Both the position numbers and the translations under genes were made by a program. Positions 34,282 through 42,253 of a DNA stretch of 64,000 bases are shown one piece after another. Each line of letters starts with the position of its first letter. Position 1 is the stretch's first letter. Origin of the DNA: JAMXLO01 sp963719805 (lineage in GTDB: Bacteria > Pseudomonadota > Alphaproteobacteria > Acetobacterales > Acetobacteraceae); NCBI GenBank assembly GCA_963719805.1, contig CAVRDF010000008.1:124001-188000 (forward strand). The letters run 5' to 3'. Below the pieces are notes generated by a model. It saw only the letters and a list, made by a program, of their open reading frames with translations. It did not search any database and was not told the DNA's origin.

Positions 34282-35111
34282 CTAGAAGGGTGCATCCCCC
34301 TTCAGCATGACGCGGTAGAGATACCGCACCTGCCTCATATCGTAGTCGCCGTTGGCCTTGTGCAGCAGGCAACGATTGCCCCACATAACCATGTCGCCTT
34401 CACGCACTGATGGCGATATTCATACTGCGGCTGCGTGGCATGGGTCAGCAACATGTCGAGCAACGCCTGCGCGTCGCGCTCGTCCATGCCCTCGATGCCC
34501 TCAGTGCGGATCGGGTTCAGGTAGATCGACTTGCGGCCGCTTTCTGGATGGGTTCGCACGAGTGGGTGCAACACGGCATCGGGCACACGCTGGCGGTTGG
34601 CATCGCTCAAGGCCATCAGTTTCCGCTCGCTGTGACGGCTCTGATACACGTGAATCGCGCGCAGAGCTTCGATTTGCTGCCGCAGCGCGTCCGGCAACTC
34701 GACATACGCACGATGCATGTTGACGAACTGCGTATCGCCGCCGCAATTCGGCAGCTTCACCGCGTGCAGCACCGTGGCCTTCGGCGGTTCCGCGGCATTC
34801 GAATGGTCGGTATGGTACCCTTCGCCCGGAATGTAGCGCTTGCCGTCGGGATAAAAATCCTGATTGGAGATGTAGTGAATCTCCGGGCATTCGGGCAGCG
34901 CGAACTTGGTGTTGTGCTGAGGGAAAACTTCGCCGAACAGTCGAACCGCGGCGAGCACCTGTTGCGGCTTCAGATGCTGGTTGCGGAAAACCAGCACAGA
35001 GTGCTCGACAAATGCGCGGTTCAGTTGATCACGCAGTGCCGGATCAAACGGCTGCGACAGATCGAGGCCATTCACCTCGGCGCCGGTATGTGATGAAAGC
35101 GGCGTGATCAT
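34282..35111 (-). pseudogene. TauD/TfdA family dioxygenase with a late frameshift (3 of 4)
   Basis: The frame from the ATG at 35111 is a TauD protein (ITPLSSHTGAEVNGLDLS start, H-x-D in GYHTDHSN, HPLVRTHPESGRKSIYLN). It loses the family sequence after YEYRHQ. Adding one base in 34404-34406 (coding TGCGT to TGGCGT) restores WREGDMVMWGNRCLLHKANGDY, with the distal histidine, and runs to TAG at 34282 for 276 residues, a normal length. Without the correction the iron site is incomplete. It would be the first gene of the ring-cleavage operon. Confidence 0.85.
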
Positions 35112-35135
35112 AGCAACAGATTGCGCGAGGGGCGG

Positions 35136-35145
35136 GTGCGGTGCA
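35136..35145. promoter_or_regulatory. GTGCGGTGCA motif ahead of the second phasin gene
   Basis: This 10-mer is identical to the core of the palindrome at 26502-26511 upstream of the first phasin gene. It ends 31 bases before the second phasin start codon, a position suited to repression. It is a candidate site for a PHA-responsive regulator such as PhaR; inference from the shared sequence and gene content. Confidence 0.5.
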
Positions 35146-35176
35146 ACCTGCCAGCGTCCCAGCAGAGGAGCGCGCC

Positions 35177-35614
35177 ATGGCAAAGTCGGGTGGCACGAAG
35201 TCCACGGCCGAAACGGACTTCACGAAATTCTTCGCTGACATGAAGCTGCCCGCGTTGCCCGACATGGAGACGTTCCTGGCAGCCAACCGCAAGAATATCG
35301 AGACGTTCTCGGCGGCCAATCGCGTCGCGCTTGAGGGTGCGCAGGCGGTGGCGCGTCGGAATATGGAAATGGTGCAGAGCAGCATGGCAGAACTGACCGA
35401 CGCCATGAAGACGCTGGCGGCGACCGACGCGCCGCAAGCGAAAGCGGCGAAACAGGCGGAGCTGCTGAAGCAGGCGTATCAGCGTGCTGTCGCGCACATG
35501 AAAGAGTTGAGCGACCTGATCCAGCAGTCCAATGCCGAAGCATTGTCGCTGATCAACAAGCGCTTCGAGGAAGCGATGGACGAAGTGAAGGCACTCGCCG
35601 AGAAGAAGGGCTGA
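35177..35614 (+). CDS. Phasin family protein (2 of 2)
   Basis: A 145-residue mostly helical protein of the phasin 2 type: FTKFFADMKLPALPDMETFL, the NRKNIETFSAANRVALEGAQ core and MVQSSMAELTDAMK are strongly characteristic. It coats PHA granules and influences their size. The ATG at 35177 has a GAGGAG site; the 35141 start is less likely. It lies 75 bases before an SDR gene on the same strand. Confidence 0.92.
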   Translation: MAKSGGTKSTAETDFTKFFADMKLPALPDMETFLAANRKNIETFSAANRVALEGAQAVARRNMEMVQSSMAELTDAMKTLAATDAPQAKAAKQAELLKQAYQRAVAHMKELSDLIQQSNAEALSLINKRFEEAMDEVKALAEKKG

Positions 35615-35688
35615 CAACAGGCCGGGGGATTGCCTCGTTCCGCGCGCGATGACAGCGTGCGCGCCAGACAGAGGAGGGAAACCCAGCC

Positions 35689-36471
35689 ATGGATCTCGGT
35701 ATCAAAGGCAAAAAGGCCATCGTCTGCGCGGCCAGCAAGGGGCTCGGACGCGCCTGCGCCATGTCGCTTGCACGGGAAGGCGTGGAGTTGGTCATCACTG
35801 CGCGCACCGCGGCCGATCTGGAACGCACTGCCGAGGAAATCCGCAAGGAGACCGGCGCGAAGGTCACCGCGGTACCCGGTGACATTACCACCGACGCCGG
35901 CCGCGCCGCCGCGCTGGCTGCCTGCCCCGCGCCCGACATCCTGGTGAACAACGCTGGCGGTCCACCGCGCGGCGACTTCCGCGAGTGGGGCCGCGACGAA
36001 TGGATCAAGGCGGTTGATGGCAACATGCTGACCCCGATCTTCCTGATCAAGGCCGTCGTAGATGGCATGATCGAGCGCAAGTTCGGCCGTATCGTCAACA
36101 TAACCTCCGCTTCGGTGAAGTCGCCAATACCCGAACTCGGCATGAGCAACGGCGCGCGTGCTGGCCTGACAGGTTTCGTCGCCGGCCTCGCGCGACAGAT
36201 CGCCAGGCACAACGTGATCATCAACAACATCCTGCCCGGACCGTTCCTCACCGACCGCCTGCGCAGCGGCTTCGTCGAGATGGCGCAGCGGACCAATCGT
36301 TCGGTCGATGAAGTGGTAGCCGATCGGCTGCAGACCAACCCGGCTGGACGTGCCGGCGATCCGGCGGAATTCGGCGATGCCTGCGCCTTCCTCTGTTCGG
36401 CGAAGATCAGCTACATCGTCGGACAGAACCTGCTGCTCGATGGCGGTGCGTTCAATTCATCGAGCACCTGA
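35689..36471 (+). CDS. SDR-family protein lacking the catalytic Tyr and Lys
   Basis: A 260-residue short-chain dehydrogenase/reductase fold. The cofactor motif is ASKGLGRAC (15-23), followed by NNAGGP (87-92) and the active-site serine region NITSAS (137-142). Where SDRs have Y-x3-K the sequence is S153-N-G-A-R157, so both catalytic residues are replaced. A recognisable SDR subgroup shares this; its chemistry may differ or be lost. GAGGAGGG precedes the ATG. The stop overlaps the amidase start by one base. Confidence 0.85.
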   Translation: MDLGIKGKKAIVCAASKGLGRACAMSLAREGVELVITARTAADLERTAEEIRKETGAKVTAVPGDITTDAGRAAALAACPAPDILVNNAGGPPRGDFREWGRDEWIKAVDGNMLTPIFLIKAVVDGMIERKFGRIVNITSASVKSPIPELGMSNGARAGLTGFVAGLARQIARHNVIINNILPGPFLTDRLRSGFVEMAQRTNRSVDEVVADRLQTNPAGRAGDPAEFGDACAFLCSAKISYIVGQNLLLDGGAFNSSST

Positions 36472-37916
36472 TGGATCCGACTTTTCTTCCTGCGTGGCGT
36501 CTTGCGGAACTGATCCGCGGTGGCGCCATCGGCTGCCTCGAGCTGCTCGACCACTACATCGCCCGTGTCGAGCGGCTCGACAACCGGATCAATGCCGTGG
36601 TGGTGCGCGATTTCGATCGCGCCCGCGAGCATGCGCGCCTGCTCGACAAGCAACGCAAGGAGGGCCGCACTGCGCCGTTGTTCGGCGTGCCGATGACAGT
36701 GAAGGAAAGTTTCGGCATCGCCGGACTGCGCAGCACCTGGGGTTTCGAGGAGTTTCGCGACCACGTGATCCACGAGGACGCGCTGGCGGTGAAGCGTCTG
36801 AAGGGCGCCGGCGCGGTGATCTTCGGCAAGACCAATATACCGACTGGATTATCTGATTGGCAGAGCTACAATCCGATATACGGCACCACATCCAATCCGT
36901 GGCACGCCGATCATACGCCCGGCGGCTCGTCGGGCGGTGCCGCCGCGGCGGTCGCGGCGGGTCTGACCGGACTGGAAATCGGCAGCGATATCGGCGGCTC
37001 GATCCGCGTGCCGGCGCATTATTGCGGTGTGTTCGGCCACAAGCCGACATGGGGCCTGTGTCCGCCACGCGGCCACGCGCTGATGACAGTTGCGGCAATG
37101 ACCGACATCTCCGTGATCGGTCCGCTGGCGCGTTCGGCCACCGATCTCTCGCTGCTGCTTGATGCAATCGCCGGACCGGACGAAGCCGAGACGGCACAGC
37201 ACGCGCCGTTGCCGTCACCACGCGCGATGCGGATCGCCGATCTGCGTGTCGCGGTGTGGTCGAGCGAACCGGGGCAAAACACCGATTCCGAAGTCACCGC
37301 GAAGATCGACGCGGTGGCGGACTTCCTGGAACGCGAGGGCGCGCACGTCAGCCGCACGGCACGGCCGGCATTCGACGTGAACGAAGCATATCATGTCTAT
37401 CTGAAGCTCCTTGCCACCGCACTCAGCGCGCGACAGAGCGAAGAACAAGTGGGGCGTCTGCGCGAGGCGAAGGCACGCCGCGCGCCTGATGACATGAGCG
37501 CCAGCGCCATCCAGGTGCGCACCGTCGATATGACGCATGCCGAATGGCTGCGGCTGAACGAGCGGCGCATGCACCTTCGCCGGATCTGGGGCGCCTTCTT
37601 CCATGACTGGGATGTACTCCTGTGTCCCGCCATCAACACAGCGGCGATCCCCCATATGCAGCAAGGCGAAGTGTGGGAGCGGCGCATTGCGATCGATGGC
37701 AAAGAGACCGGTTACGACGAGATGCTGTTCTGGCCGGGAATCACCTGTGCCTATCACTTGCCTGCCAGCACTGCTCCCATCGGCATGACGAATGGCGGTC
37801 TGCCGATCGGCGTGCAGATCGTGGGGCCTTTGTACGGCGACCGCACGACGATACAGGTGGCGGGTTTGCTGGAGCAGCACTGGCGACAGTTCGTCGCACC
37901 ACCAGGATGGAACTGA
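36471..37916 (+). CDS. Amidase signature family enzyme
   Basis: A 481-residue amidase. The Ser-cisSer-Lys triad is visible: Lys78 in MTVKES, cis-Ser at 153 in PGGSSGG, and nucleophile Ser177 in GSDIGGSIRVPA, with family spacing. FGKTNIP and GVFGHKPTWG are typical. It hydrolyses an amide to acid plus ammonia or amine in the cytosol. It is coupled to the atypical SDR and overlaps the following binding-protein gene, so the three likely form a unit for importing and hydrolysing an amide or peptide. Substrate unknown. Confidence 0.92.
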   Translation: MDPTFLPAWRLAELIRGGAIGCLELLDHYIARVERLDNRINAVVVRDFDRAREHARLLDKQRKEGRTAPLFGVPMTVKESFGIAGLRSTWGFEEFRDHVIHEDALAVKRLKGAGAVIFGKTNIPTGLSDWQSYNPIYGTTSNPWHADHTPGGSSGGAAAAVAAGLTGLEIGSDIGGSIRVPAHYCGVFGHKPTWGLCPPRGHALMTVAAMTDISVIGPLARSATDLSLLLDAIAGPDEAETAQHAPLPSPRAMRIADLRVAVWSSEPGQNTDSEVTAKIDAVADFLEREGAHVSRTARPAFDVNEAYHVYLKLLATALSARQSEEQVGRLREAKARRAPDDMSASAIQVRTVDMTHAEWLRLNERRMHLRRIWGAFFHDWDVLLCPAINTAAIPHMQQGEVWERRIAIDGKETGYDEMLFWPGITCAYHLPASTAPIGMTNGGLPIGVQIVGPLYGDRTTIQVAGLLEQHWRQFVAPPGWN

Positions 37917-39439
37917 AGCACGCACCACGGCTGCGCTCCACTGCCGCGGCATTGGTCGCGACGACATTATGGACGGTGCCAGCCGTGGCGCAGAAATCCG
38001 CAGACACGCTGCGGATTTCCTGGCGCGACGCGATTCCGGACGTGACGCCGTACTACACGCAGCTACGGGCCGGCGTGGTGCTGGGGCACCAGGTGTGGGA
38101 TTCACTGGTGTATCGCGACCCGGAGACGTTCCAGATCAAGCCGGCCATTGCGGCGTCCTACAAATGGGTGGACGAGACGACACTGGAATTCACCCTGCGG
38201 CCGAATGTTACGTTCCACAATGGCGACAAGTTGACTGCTGACGATGTTGTATATACGATCAACACAATCCTCGGCGACCCGCAGGTCGCCAGCCCAAGCA
38301 ACTACGCCTATATCGACCATGCGACCAAGGTCGACGATTTGCATGTCCGGCTCGAACTGAAGCGGGTGTTCCCCGCCGCGCTCGATTATCTGGCGATGAC
38401 GCTGTACATCCTGCCGCAGGCGTATCGCGAAAAGGTCGGACCGCAGGAGTTCGCACAGCATCCCGTTGGGGCCGGCCCATACCGCATCACCCAGGTGGAC
38501 GGCGTCCACGAGATAGATCTGGAGCGTTACGAGGGCTATTACCCTGACAGCCCTAAGGGCAAACCTGCAATCAGCCACATCGTAATTCACGAGGTGGCCG
38601 ATGCAGCAGTAGAAATGGCCGACGTACTGAACGACAAAGCGGACTGGATCTGGAAATTCAGCCCGGATCAGTTCAACAAGATCGCCAATGCCCCGAGCCT
38701 GCTGGCGGTTCGCGGCGAATCCATGCGCATCGAATACCTCGGCATGGATGCCGCAGGACGCACCGGCGCGGATAACCCGATGACCAAGCAGCCGGTGCGC
38801 GAAGCCATCTTCCACGCGATCGATCGCTCTACGATGGCAAAGTCCCTCATCCAGGGCGGCTCACGCGCCATCGATGTGCCCTGCTATCCGACGCAGTTCG
38901 GCTGCGATGCAGCAGCCGCGGTGCACTATGCATACGATCCGGCCAAGGCCCGGCAGCTGTTGGCAGATGCTGGCTATCCGAACGGCTTCGACACCGAACT
39001 GGTGACCTACGAACTCCCGCAATGGTCAGCGACGGTGCAAGCGTATCTGAAGGTAGTGGGTATCGAGGCAAAGCTCAGCATCCTGCAGACTGACGCGCTG
39101 GTGCAGCGCTCGATGGCAGGCCAGAATCCGTTGGAACTCGGTTCGTGGGGCAGCTACTCGATCAACGACGTGTCCGCCATCCTGCCTAGCTTCTTCGCCT
39201 TCGGGCCCACCGACTATACGCGTGATCCAGAACTCAAGAAGCTGGTGGATGCGGGCAGCGCAACGGTGGATCCCGACCAGAGGCGCAAGGCATACAACGG
39301 GGCGATCAAGCTGATCACCGAAAAAGCCTATTGGCTGCCGATGTTCACGTATTCAGTAACCTATGGTTATTCACGGCAGCTCAACTTCAAGCCATTTCCG
39401 GACGAAATCCCTCGCTTCTTCTTGGCGACCTGGCGATGA
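37907..39439 (+). CDS. ABC transporter substrate-binding protein, peptide/nickel (SBP_bac_5) type
   Basis: A 510-residue exported protein starting at an ATG that overlaps the amidase stop by ten bases. A signal peptide ends near AVAQ. Family landmarks are GHQVWDSLVYRD, LEFTLRPNVTFHNGDKLTADDVVYT, HPVGAGPYRI and PVREAIFHAIDRS, typical of DppA/OppA-like proteins. No permease or ATPase genes adjoin; the partner genes must lie elsewhere. Coupling with the amidase suggests uptake of a peptide-like or amide compound. Confidence 0.88.
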   Translation: MELKHAPRLRSTAAALVATTLWTVPAVAQKSADTLRISWRDAIPDVTPYYTQLRAGVVLGHQVWDSLVYRDPETFQIKPAIAASYKWVDETTLEFTLRPNVTFHNGDKLTADDVVYTINTILGDPQVASPSNYAYIDHATKVDDLHVRLELKRVFPAALDYLAMTLYILPQAYREKVGPQEFAQHPVGAGPYRITQVDGVHEIDLERYEGYYPDSPKGKPAISHIVIHEVADAAVEMADVLNDKADWIWKFSPDQFNKIANAPSLLAVRGESMRIEYLGMDAAGRTGADNPMTKQPVREAIFHAIDRSTMAKSLIQGGSRAIDVPCYPTQFGCDAAAAVHYAYDPAKARQLLADAGYPNGFDTELVTYELPQWSATVQAYLKVVGIEAKLSILQTDALVQRSMAGQNPLELGSWGSYSINDVSAILPSFFAFGPTDYTRDPELKKLVDAGSATVDPDQRRKAYNGAIKLITEKAYWLPMFTYSVTYGYSRQLNFKPFPDEIPRFFLATWR

Positions 39440-39847
39440 TCAGGGCAGCCTCAGCGCCATTTCGCCCTTGAATGCATGGATCAGCCGGCGGCGCTTAAAT
39501 CGCCAGCCACCCGGCTGCTTCAAAAGCTCATCGTCGTATGTGCCGCAGACGGATGGTATCGGGCCGTTTGGTCCTGCCACCATCACCAGATAGTTGGACC
39601 TTGCTGTGGCGTAAGCGTCATCGCAGGTTATGATGCTGTTCATCACAAAATGCATGCGGCCAGGTTCGCGCGGCACCGATTGTTGAAGCCATGCAGCGAT
39701 ATCGGCCGGCCCTTTCGCGCTCCGGTACGGCGCAATCCATTCACCGTCGTCGGTGAACAAGGCAGAAAGCTCGACGAAGCGGCCTTCGTCCATGCAGAAG
39801 CAATAGCGATGCAGCAGTTCGCGAATGGCCTCCTTATCCTCGAGCAC
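39440..39847 (-). CDS. SnoaL-like / NTF2-fold protein
   Basis: A 135-residue alpha+beta cone-fold protein: EDKEAIRELLHRYCFCMDEGRF at the N-terminus, FTDDGEWIAPYRSAKG, HFVMNSIIT and a C-terminal WRFKRRRLIHAF. Relatives include SnoaL cyclases and the small subunit of ring-hydroxylating dioxygenases. It starts at a GTG inside the 3' end of pdxA, overlapping it by 14 bases, so it belongs to the sucA-lpdA-pdxA transcript. Its stop abuts the convergent binding-protein stop. Function unknown. Confidence 0.78.
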   Translation of the reverse strand: MLEDKEAIRELLHRYCFCMDEGRFVELSALFTDDGEWIAPYRSAKGPADIAAWLQQSVPREPGRMHFVMNSIITCDDAYATARSNYLVMVAGPNGPIPSVCGTYDDELLKQPGGWRFKRRRLIHAFKGEMALRLP

Positions 39848-40814
39848 GCGCCAGCTCCGCGGCGAGGTGAATGGCGGCGATCAGGCTCGATGGATCCGCC
39901 ATGCCTTTGCCGGCGATATCATACGCGGTGCCATGATCCGGCGAGGTGCGCACAATCGGCAAACCTAGCGTGACGTTGACGCCATGGTCCATGGCGAGCG
40001 TCTTCAGTGGGATCAGCGCCTGGTCATGATACATGCAGATCGCGGCGTCGTAACGCGAGCGGGCGACGCGGGTGAACATCGTATCCGGCGGCCACGGACC
40101 CGATACAGCAATTCCGGCAGCGCGCAGCGCATCAATTGCGGGGCCAATGATGGAGGTCTCCTCATCGCCGAGCGCCCCCTGTTCGCCGGCGTGCGGATTA
40201 AGGCCGGCAATCGCCAGGCGTGGCTCCGCGATGCCGAAGTCCCGCCGCAATGCGGCAGCAGTGGTCTTCGCGGCGGCAACGATCGCATCGGTCGTTAGCA
40301 TCGCAATCGAGTTACGCAGCGAGGCGTGCACGGTGACCGGCACCACCCGCAGATCAGGACTGGCAAGCATCATGATCTGCTTGCCGATGGCTCCGGTCAG
40401 CGCCGCAAGGAACTCGGTGTGACCGGGATAACTAAAGCCCGCGTCATAAAGCGCGGCTTTGTTTATCGGGTTGGTCACCATGCCGCTCGCTTCACCACTT
40501 ACGCACAGCGATGCGGCGCGTTCGATCGAGGCGATGACCGCACGCGCGTTGGCCCGGTCAGGCTGGCCAGGTCGTGGGGCCAAAGTGAGTTTGACAGGCA
40601 GAACTGGCAATGCAGTCGCGAATAAATCGCGCGCCGCTGCCAACGATGCGACCTCGACGATCGGCACATCCATGAAACGCTGCGGATCGTCCAGTGCGAC
40701 AAAGCACGGGCCATCATGGCGCAAAGCCTGCCAGGCACGCACCGTGAGCTCGCCGCCGATCCCGGCGGGATCGCCCATCGTCAGTGCGAGCGGGGAAGAA
40801 AGCACGGCTGCCAT
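39834..40814 (-). CDS. pdxA: 4-hydroxythreonine-4-phosphate dehydrogenase PdxA
   Basis: A 326-residue enzyme of the PdxA family: LALTMGDPAGIGGE, TNPINKAALYDAGF with the active lysine, YPGHTEFLA (metal histidine), HASLRNSIAML, GLNPHAGEQGALG and CMYHDQALIPLK. PdxA oxidises 4-hydroxythreonine-4-phosphate in pyridoxal-5-phosphate synthesis; PdxA-like paralogues act in aromatic catabolism, for example on terephthalate cis-diols. It follows lpdA by three bases. The full motif set supports true PdxA, but a catabolic paralogue cannot be excluded. Confidence 0.88.
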   Translation of the reverse strand: MAAVLSSPLALTMGDPAGIGGELTVRAWQALRHDGPCFVALDDPQRFMDVPIVEVASLAAARDLFATALPVLPVKLTLAPRPGQPDRANARAVIASIERAASLCVSGEASGMVTNPINKAALYDAGFSYPGHTEFLAALTGAIGKQIMMLASPDLRVVPVTVHASLRNSIAMLTTDAIVAAAKTTAAALRRDFGIAEPRLAIAGLNPHAGEQGALGDEETSIIGPAIDALRAAGIAVSGPWPPDTMFTRVARSRYDAAICMYHDQALIPLKTLAMDHGVNVTLGLPIVRTSPDHGTAYDIAGKGMADPSSLIAAIHLAAELARARG

Positions 40815-40817
40815 TGC

Positions 40818-42200
40818 TCAGGTGTGCAAAGCGCGACCGGCAACAGCAAGAGCTGCTTCCTTGACAGCCTCGCTCAGAGTCGGATGCGCATGGCAGGTAC
40901 GTGCCACGTCTTCGGCCGACGCACCGAATTCGATCGCCGTGGTCAGCTCCGCGATCAGCGTGCCGGCATCCGGACCGATAATGTGCGCGCCGAGCAGACG
41001 ATCAGTGGTCTTTTCGGCAAGCAGCTTCACATAGCCATCGGTCTCGCCCATTGCGCGGGCCCGGCCATTGGCGGTGAACGGGAATTTGCCGACGTTGTAT
41101 GCGGTGCCGGCAGCTTTCAGCTCCTCTTCGGTTTGCCCGACCGAGGCAACCTCCGGCCATGTATATACAACACCGGGGATCGCCTGGTAGTTCACGTGTC
41201 CAGCCTGGCCGGCGAGCAGTTCGGCCAGTGCGACGCCCTCCTCTTCCGCCTTGTGCGCCAGCATTGGCCCGGCGATGCAGTCCCCGATAGCGTAAACGCC
41301 AGGCACATTGGTGGCGTAATGTGCATCGGTCTTAACCCGGCCACGTTCGTCGAGCTGCACATCGGCACCGATGCCTTCGGTGTAGGCGCGGCGCCCGATC
41401 GACAATAGTACGATGTCGGCCGTCAATTCCTCAGCGGCACCACCTTTTGCCGGCTCGATGCTCAGCGTCACGCCAGCGTTGCCCTTGCGCGCGCCGGTGA
41501 CCTTCATGCCAAGCCGGAACTTGAAGCCTTGGCGGGTCAGGATGCGCTCGAACGCCTTGGCGACCTCGCCGTCCATCGCCGGCACGATGCGGTCGAGGAA
41601 CTCCACCACCGTTACCTGCGCCCCTAGACGGCGCCAGACGCTGCCAAGTTCCAGGCCGATATAGCCACCGCCAATCACCACGAGATGGACCGGCACCTTG
41701 TCCAGTTCGAGCCCCCCTGTGGAGGTCACAATTTGCTTCTCATCGACCTCCACTCCGGCAAGCGGCATCGACTCGGAGCCAGTCGCTATAACGATATGCT
41801 TGGTGTCGTAGGTGGCACCATCGACCTCGACCTTACCTGGTGCGGCAATGCGGCCGGCCCCTTTCAGCCAGGTCACCTTGTTCTTGCGGAACAGGAATTC
41901 GACACCCTTGACGTTGGCGGTGACGACTTCGCCTTTACGCGCCAGCATGCGCGCGAGATCTAGCTTCACGCTATCGACCAGCACACCATGATCCTTCAGG
42001 GCATGCGTGGCGTGATGATACTCTTCGGAAGACTGCAAGAGCGCCTTCGACGGAATGCAGCCGACATTGAGACAGGTGCCGCCTAACGTGGCGCGCTTTT
42101 CAACACAGGCGACCTTCATTCCCAGTTGCGCCGCACGGATGGCACACACATAGCCGCCAGGACCGGAGCCGATAACGATCACGTCGAAGGAGTCGGGCAT
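40818..42200 (-). CDS. lpdA: Dihydrolipoyl dehydrogenase (E3)
   Basis: A 460-residue flavoprotein. FAD motif GSGPGGYVCA (residues 11-20), redox disulfide Cys43/Cys48 in GGTCLNVGCIPSK, NAD motif VIGGGYIGLELGS and the C-terminal histidine/glutamate pair in CHAHPTLSEAVKEA. It reoxidises dihydrolipoamide on the SucB lipoyl domain and passes electrons to NAD+. It is the third gene of the 2-oxoglutarate dehydrogenase operon and probably serves this complex specifically. Confidence 0.96.
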   Translation of the reverse strand: MPDSFDVIVIGSGPGGYVCAIRAAQLGMKVACVEKRATLGGTCLNVGCIPSKALLQSSEEYHHATHALKDHGVLVDSVKLDLARMLARKGEVVTANVKGVEFLFRKNKVTWLKGAGRIAAPGKVEVDGATYDTKHIVIATGSESMPLAGVEVDEKQIVTSTGGLELDKVPVHLVVIGGGYIGLELGSVWRRLGAQVTVVEFLDRIVPAMDGEVAKAFERILTRQGFKFRLGMKVTGARKGNAGVTLSIEPAKGGAAEELTADIVLLSIGRRAYTEGIGADVQLDERGRVKTDAHYATNVPGVYAIGDCIAGPMLAHKAEEEGVALAELLAGQAGHVNYQAIPGVVYTWPEVASVGQTEEELKAAGTAYNVGKFPFTANGRARAMGETDGYVKLLAEKTTDRLLGAHIIGPDAGTLIAELTTAIEFGASAEDVARTCHAHPTLSEAVKEAALAVAGRALHT

Positions 42201-42212
42201 GTTTTCGCCACC

Positions 42213-42248
42213 TCACCCTGCCCTCTCCACCGCCGAGGGGGAGAGGGT
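42213..42248. repeat. Hairpin-forming intergenic element between sucB and lpdA
   Basis: An imperfect inverted repeat CACCCTGCCCTCTCC ... GGAGAGGGTG fills most of the 53-base gap. CCCTCTCC/GGAGAGGG hairpins of this kind are common dispersed intergenic palindromes in proteobacteria. It has no T-run, so it is more likely an RNA-processing or stability element than a terminator. I saw no second copy in the window by eye. Confidence 0.55.
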
Positions 42249-42253
42249 GTTGG

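Noticed and set aside
31703..35111. Mobile element carrying the ring-cleavage genes
   Set aside because: No transposase, integrase, terminal repeats or target duplication is visible around the block.
35641..35668. GC-rich hairpin between the phasin and SDR genes as a terminator
   Set aside because: The GCGCGC-type repeat is short and lacks a T-run. In DNA of this composition such matches are expected by chance.
42213..42248. Intrinsic terminator between sucB and lpdA
   Set aside because: The hairpin lacks a T-run and lies inside an operon whose later genes are needed for the complex. A dispersed palindrome or RNA stability element is more likely.
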